Position numbers and translations under genes: made by a program. Under the pieces are notes generated by a model. That model was given only the letters and a program-made list of their open reading frames with translations. It was not told the origin of the DNA and ran no database searches. Positions 63,056-64,000 of a stretch of DNA of 64,000 nt are shown in pieces (within the stretch, counting starts at the first letter, position 1; the number at the start of each line of letters is the position of its first letter). Location of the stretch: the NCBI GenBank assembly GCA_964387495.1, contig CAYLXB010000008.1, positions 12,228-76,227 of the forward strand, given 5' to 3'. Source of the stretch: DSXF01 sp964387495 (GTDB taxonomy: Bacteria > Chloroflexota > Anaerolineae > Anaerolineales > Villigracilaceae).

Positions 63056-63307
63056 TCAGCGCTTTCTGCGTAAGAAACGGTTGAGCAGGAGATTCCCAAA
63101 GAAAATGACCCAGATCAGCGCACCAAAAAGCAGTCCCCAGAGAATTCCCTCCAGCCAGCCCCTGGACGGTATTACCTGCCAGGCAGTTAATCCGGCCATT
63201 GCCAGGCTGGCGATGGCAATAATGATGATACCACTGCGCATGGAAATCCACGGGTCGGTAAGCGATTTTTTCAATTGCTCTTCGGTTGGTTTGGCTTTTT
63301 TTGCCAC
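63056..63307 (-). CDS. Small two-helix membrane protein
   Basis: This 83-residue protein has a charged N-terminus (A-K-K-A-K-P-T-E-E-Q-L-K-K), two transmembrane helices (about 24-42 and 51-73) and a basic end (R-F-L-R-R-K-R). It is not clearly AtpI, AtpZ or another known small protein. It is the first gene after the glpK terminator and may start the transcript of the methyltransferase-glpA group. Confidence 0.6.
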   Translation of the reverse strand: MAKKAKPTEEQLKKSLTDPWISMRSGIIIIAIASLAMAGLTAWQVIPSRGWLEGILWGLLFGALIWVIFFGNLLLNRFLRRKR

Positions 63308-63343
63308 AACAGACTCCCGGGAAAGGTTTCAAACTGATACGGT

Positions 63344-63390
63344 CAAAAAAAGAGGGGGTGGGCGAACAACTTACTCTTGCCCACCCCCTC
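63344..63390 (-). terminator. Rho-independent terminator of glpK
   Basis: A 12-bp stem pairs GAGGGGGTGGGC (63352-63363) with GCCCACCCCCTC (63379-63390). On the minus strand a run of seven U residues follows directly (63351-63344). It lies just after the glpK stop and is the clearest intrinsic terminator in the window. Confidence 0.9.
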
Positions 63391-63408
63391 AGGGAAGGTC
63401 AGAAGGGA

Positions 63409-64000
63409 TTACTCGACCCAGTCAAAGGTGCGGGTAACAGCTTTCTTCCAGCCCTTATAGAGCTTCTCGCGCTCAGCCTTTGCCATGACAGGCTGCCATT
63501 CATGATCCTTGCCCCAGTTGGCGCGCAGATCCTCGACCTTGGCCCAGAATCCAACGGCCAGGCCGGCGGCATAGGCCGCGCCCAAGGCGGTGGTTTCGGC
63601 AACGGTCGGGCGAATGACGGGCACACCCAGGATATCGGCCTGGAACTGCATGAGCAGGTTGTTGAAGACCATGCCGCCGTCGACCTTGAGCGCGGTCAGC
63701 GGAACGCCGGAGTCAGCATTCATGGCATCCAGCACTTCGCGGGTCTGGTAGGCGGTGGCCTCCAGGGCTGCCCGGGCGATGTGGTTCCTGGTGACATAGC
63801 GGGTCAGGCCCACAATGGCGCCGCGGGCATCGCTCTTCCAATAGGGAGCGAACAGGCCGGAGAAGGCGGGCACGAAGTAAATGCCGCCGCTGTCAGGCAC
63901 AGCTGAGGCGTATTCTTCGATGTGCTTGGAGAAATCGAAGAGTTTCAGGTTGTCGCGCAGCCACTGTACCAGGGCGCCGGTGATGGCGATGGAGCCTTCC
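63409..64000 (-). CDS. glpK: Glycerol kinase, C-terminal part
   Basis: About 196 C-terminal residues are present; the frame continues past the right edge. It has G-S-I-A-I-T-G-A-L-V-Q-W-L-R-D, P-A-F-S-G-L-F-A-P-Y-W, V-D-G-G-M-V-F-N-N and P-T-V-A-E-T-T-A-L-G-A-A-Y-A-A-G, typical of FGGY glycerol kinase. The product, glycerol 3-phosphate, is the substrate of GlpA encoded downstream. Confidence 0.92.
   Translation of the reverse strand, partial: EGSIAITGALVQWLRDNLKLFDFSKHIEEYASAVPDSGGIYFVPAFSGLFAPYWKSDARGAIVGLTRYVTRNHIARAALEATAYQTREVLDAMNADSGVPLTALKVDGGMVFNNLLMQFQADILGVPVIRPTVAETTALGAAYAAGLAVGFWAKVEDLRANWGKDHEWQPVMAKAEREKLYKGWKKAVTRTFDWVE

Noticed and set aside
1..64000. tRNA, rRNA, insertion sequence or prophage
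   Set aside because: No cloverleaf, rRNA segment, transposase, integrase or phage structural gene was recognised on either strand.

Overview
The window looks like a chromosome segment from a moderately GC-rich bacterium of the Chloroflexota, most probably class Anaerolineae. This is an inference from gene content: DUF2723 and DUF4012 proteins, SdrD-type surface repeats, a pentapeptide-repeat lipoprotein and Thermotoga-like sugar-acid genes. No rRNA, tRNA, IS element, prophage or CRISPR array was seen.

Region 1 (1-20.3 kb, mostly + strand) is a surface and secondary-metabolite region. It holds the end of a nucleotidyltransferase gene, a 3202-residue secreted protein with SdrD-like repeats and a C-terminal gingipain (C25) protease, and part of a lasso-peptide cluster: cyclase, precursor, HPr-kinase-like protein and PqqD-like RRE. 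The transglutaminase-like B2 protease is not in the window. A DUF4012 membrane protein, a secreted protein with a duplicated domain, a DUF2723 membrane glycosyltransferase and a pentapeptide lipoprotein follow.

Region 2 (20.5-41.2 kb, - strand) is two long operons with similar promoters. Operon A (promoter near 32.56 kb) encodes an RpiR regulator, a ferric/sugar-phosphate-type ABC importer, a double HAD protein, a HAD-TIM-barrel fusion, DUF47, a PiT phosphate transporter, a PfkB kinase and an MBL hydrolase. Operon B (promoter near 41.09 kb) encodes three HAD paralogues, a circularly permuted iPGM-like protein, an ApgM-type phosphoglycerate mutase, a PRK/uridine-kinase-like protein, a fourth free-standing HAD and an MFS transporter.

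Region 3 (41.2-57.2 kb, + strand) is controlled by a LacI regulator with two near-identical perfect palindromic operators. It encodes UxaE, a UxuB-type reductase, a LarA homologue, 6-phosphogluconate dehydrogenase and KdgK, and then, after the second operator, a Zn-dehydrogenase, IolG, GlcF/GlcD, and homologues of IolN, IolM and IolO. This matches the unusual Thermotoga maritima inositol route (inositol to 5-keto-gluconate to tagaturonate) joined to hexuronate catabolism. The canonical Bacillus genes iolB/C/D/E/J are absent.

Region 4 (57.2-64 kb, - strand) is glycerol metabolism and electron transfer: GlpK (cut by the right edge), a small membrane protein, a methyltransferase, GlpA, SdhB/C/D-like subunits without an SdhA, and a DhaM-HPr-EI fusion.

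My working model is that regions 2 and 3 form one system for a phosphorylated polyol, possibly inositol phosphate. The ABC importer takes it up, kinases, HADs and phosphomutase-like proteins process the phosphate, PiT/DUF47 handles released phosphate, and the carbon flows through the IolG-M-N-O and uronate route. The most unusual elements are the circularly permuted phosphoglycerate-mutase-like enzyme and seven HAD domains that all lack the usual second motif-I aspartate.
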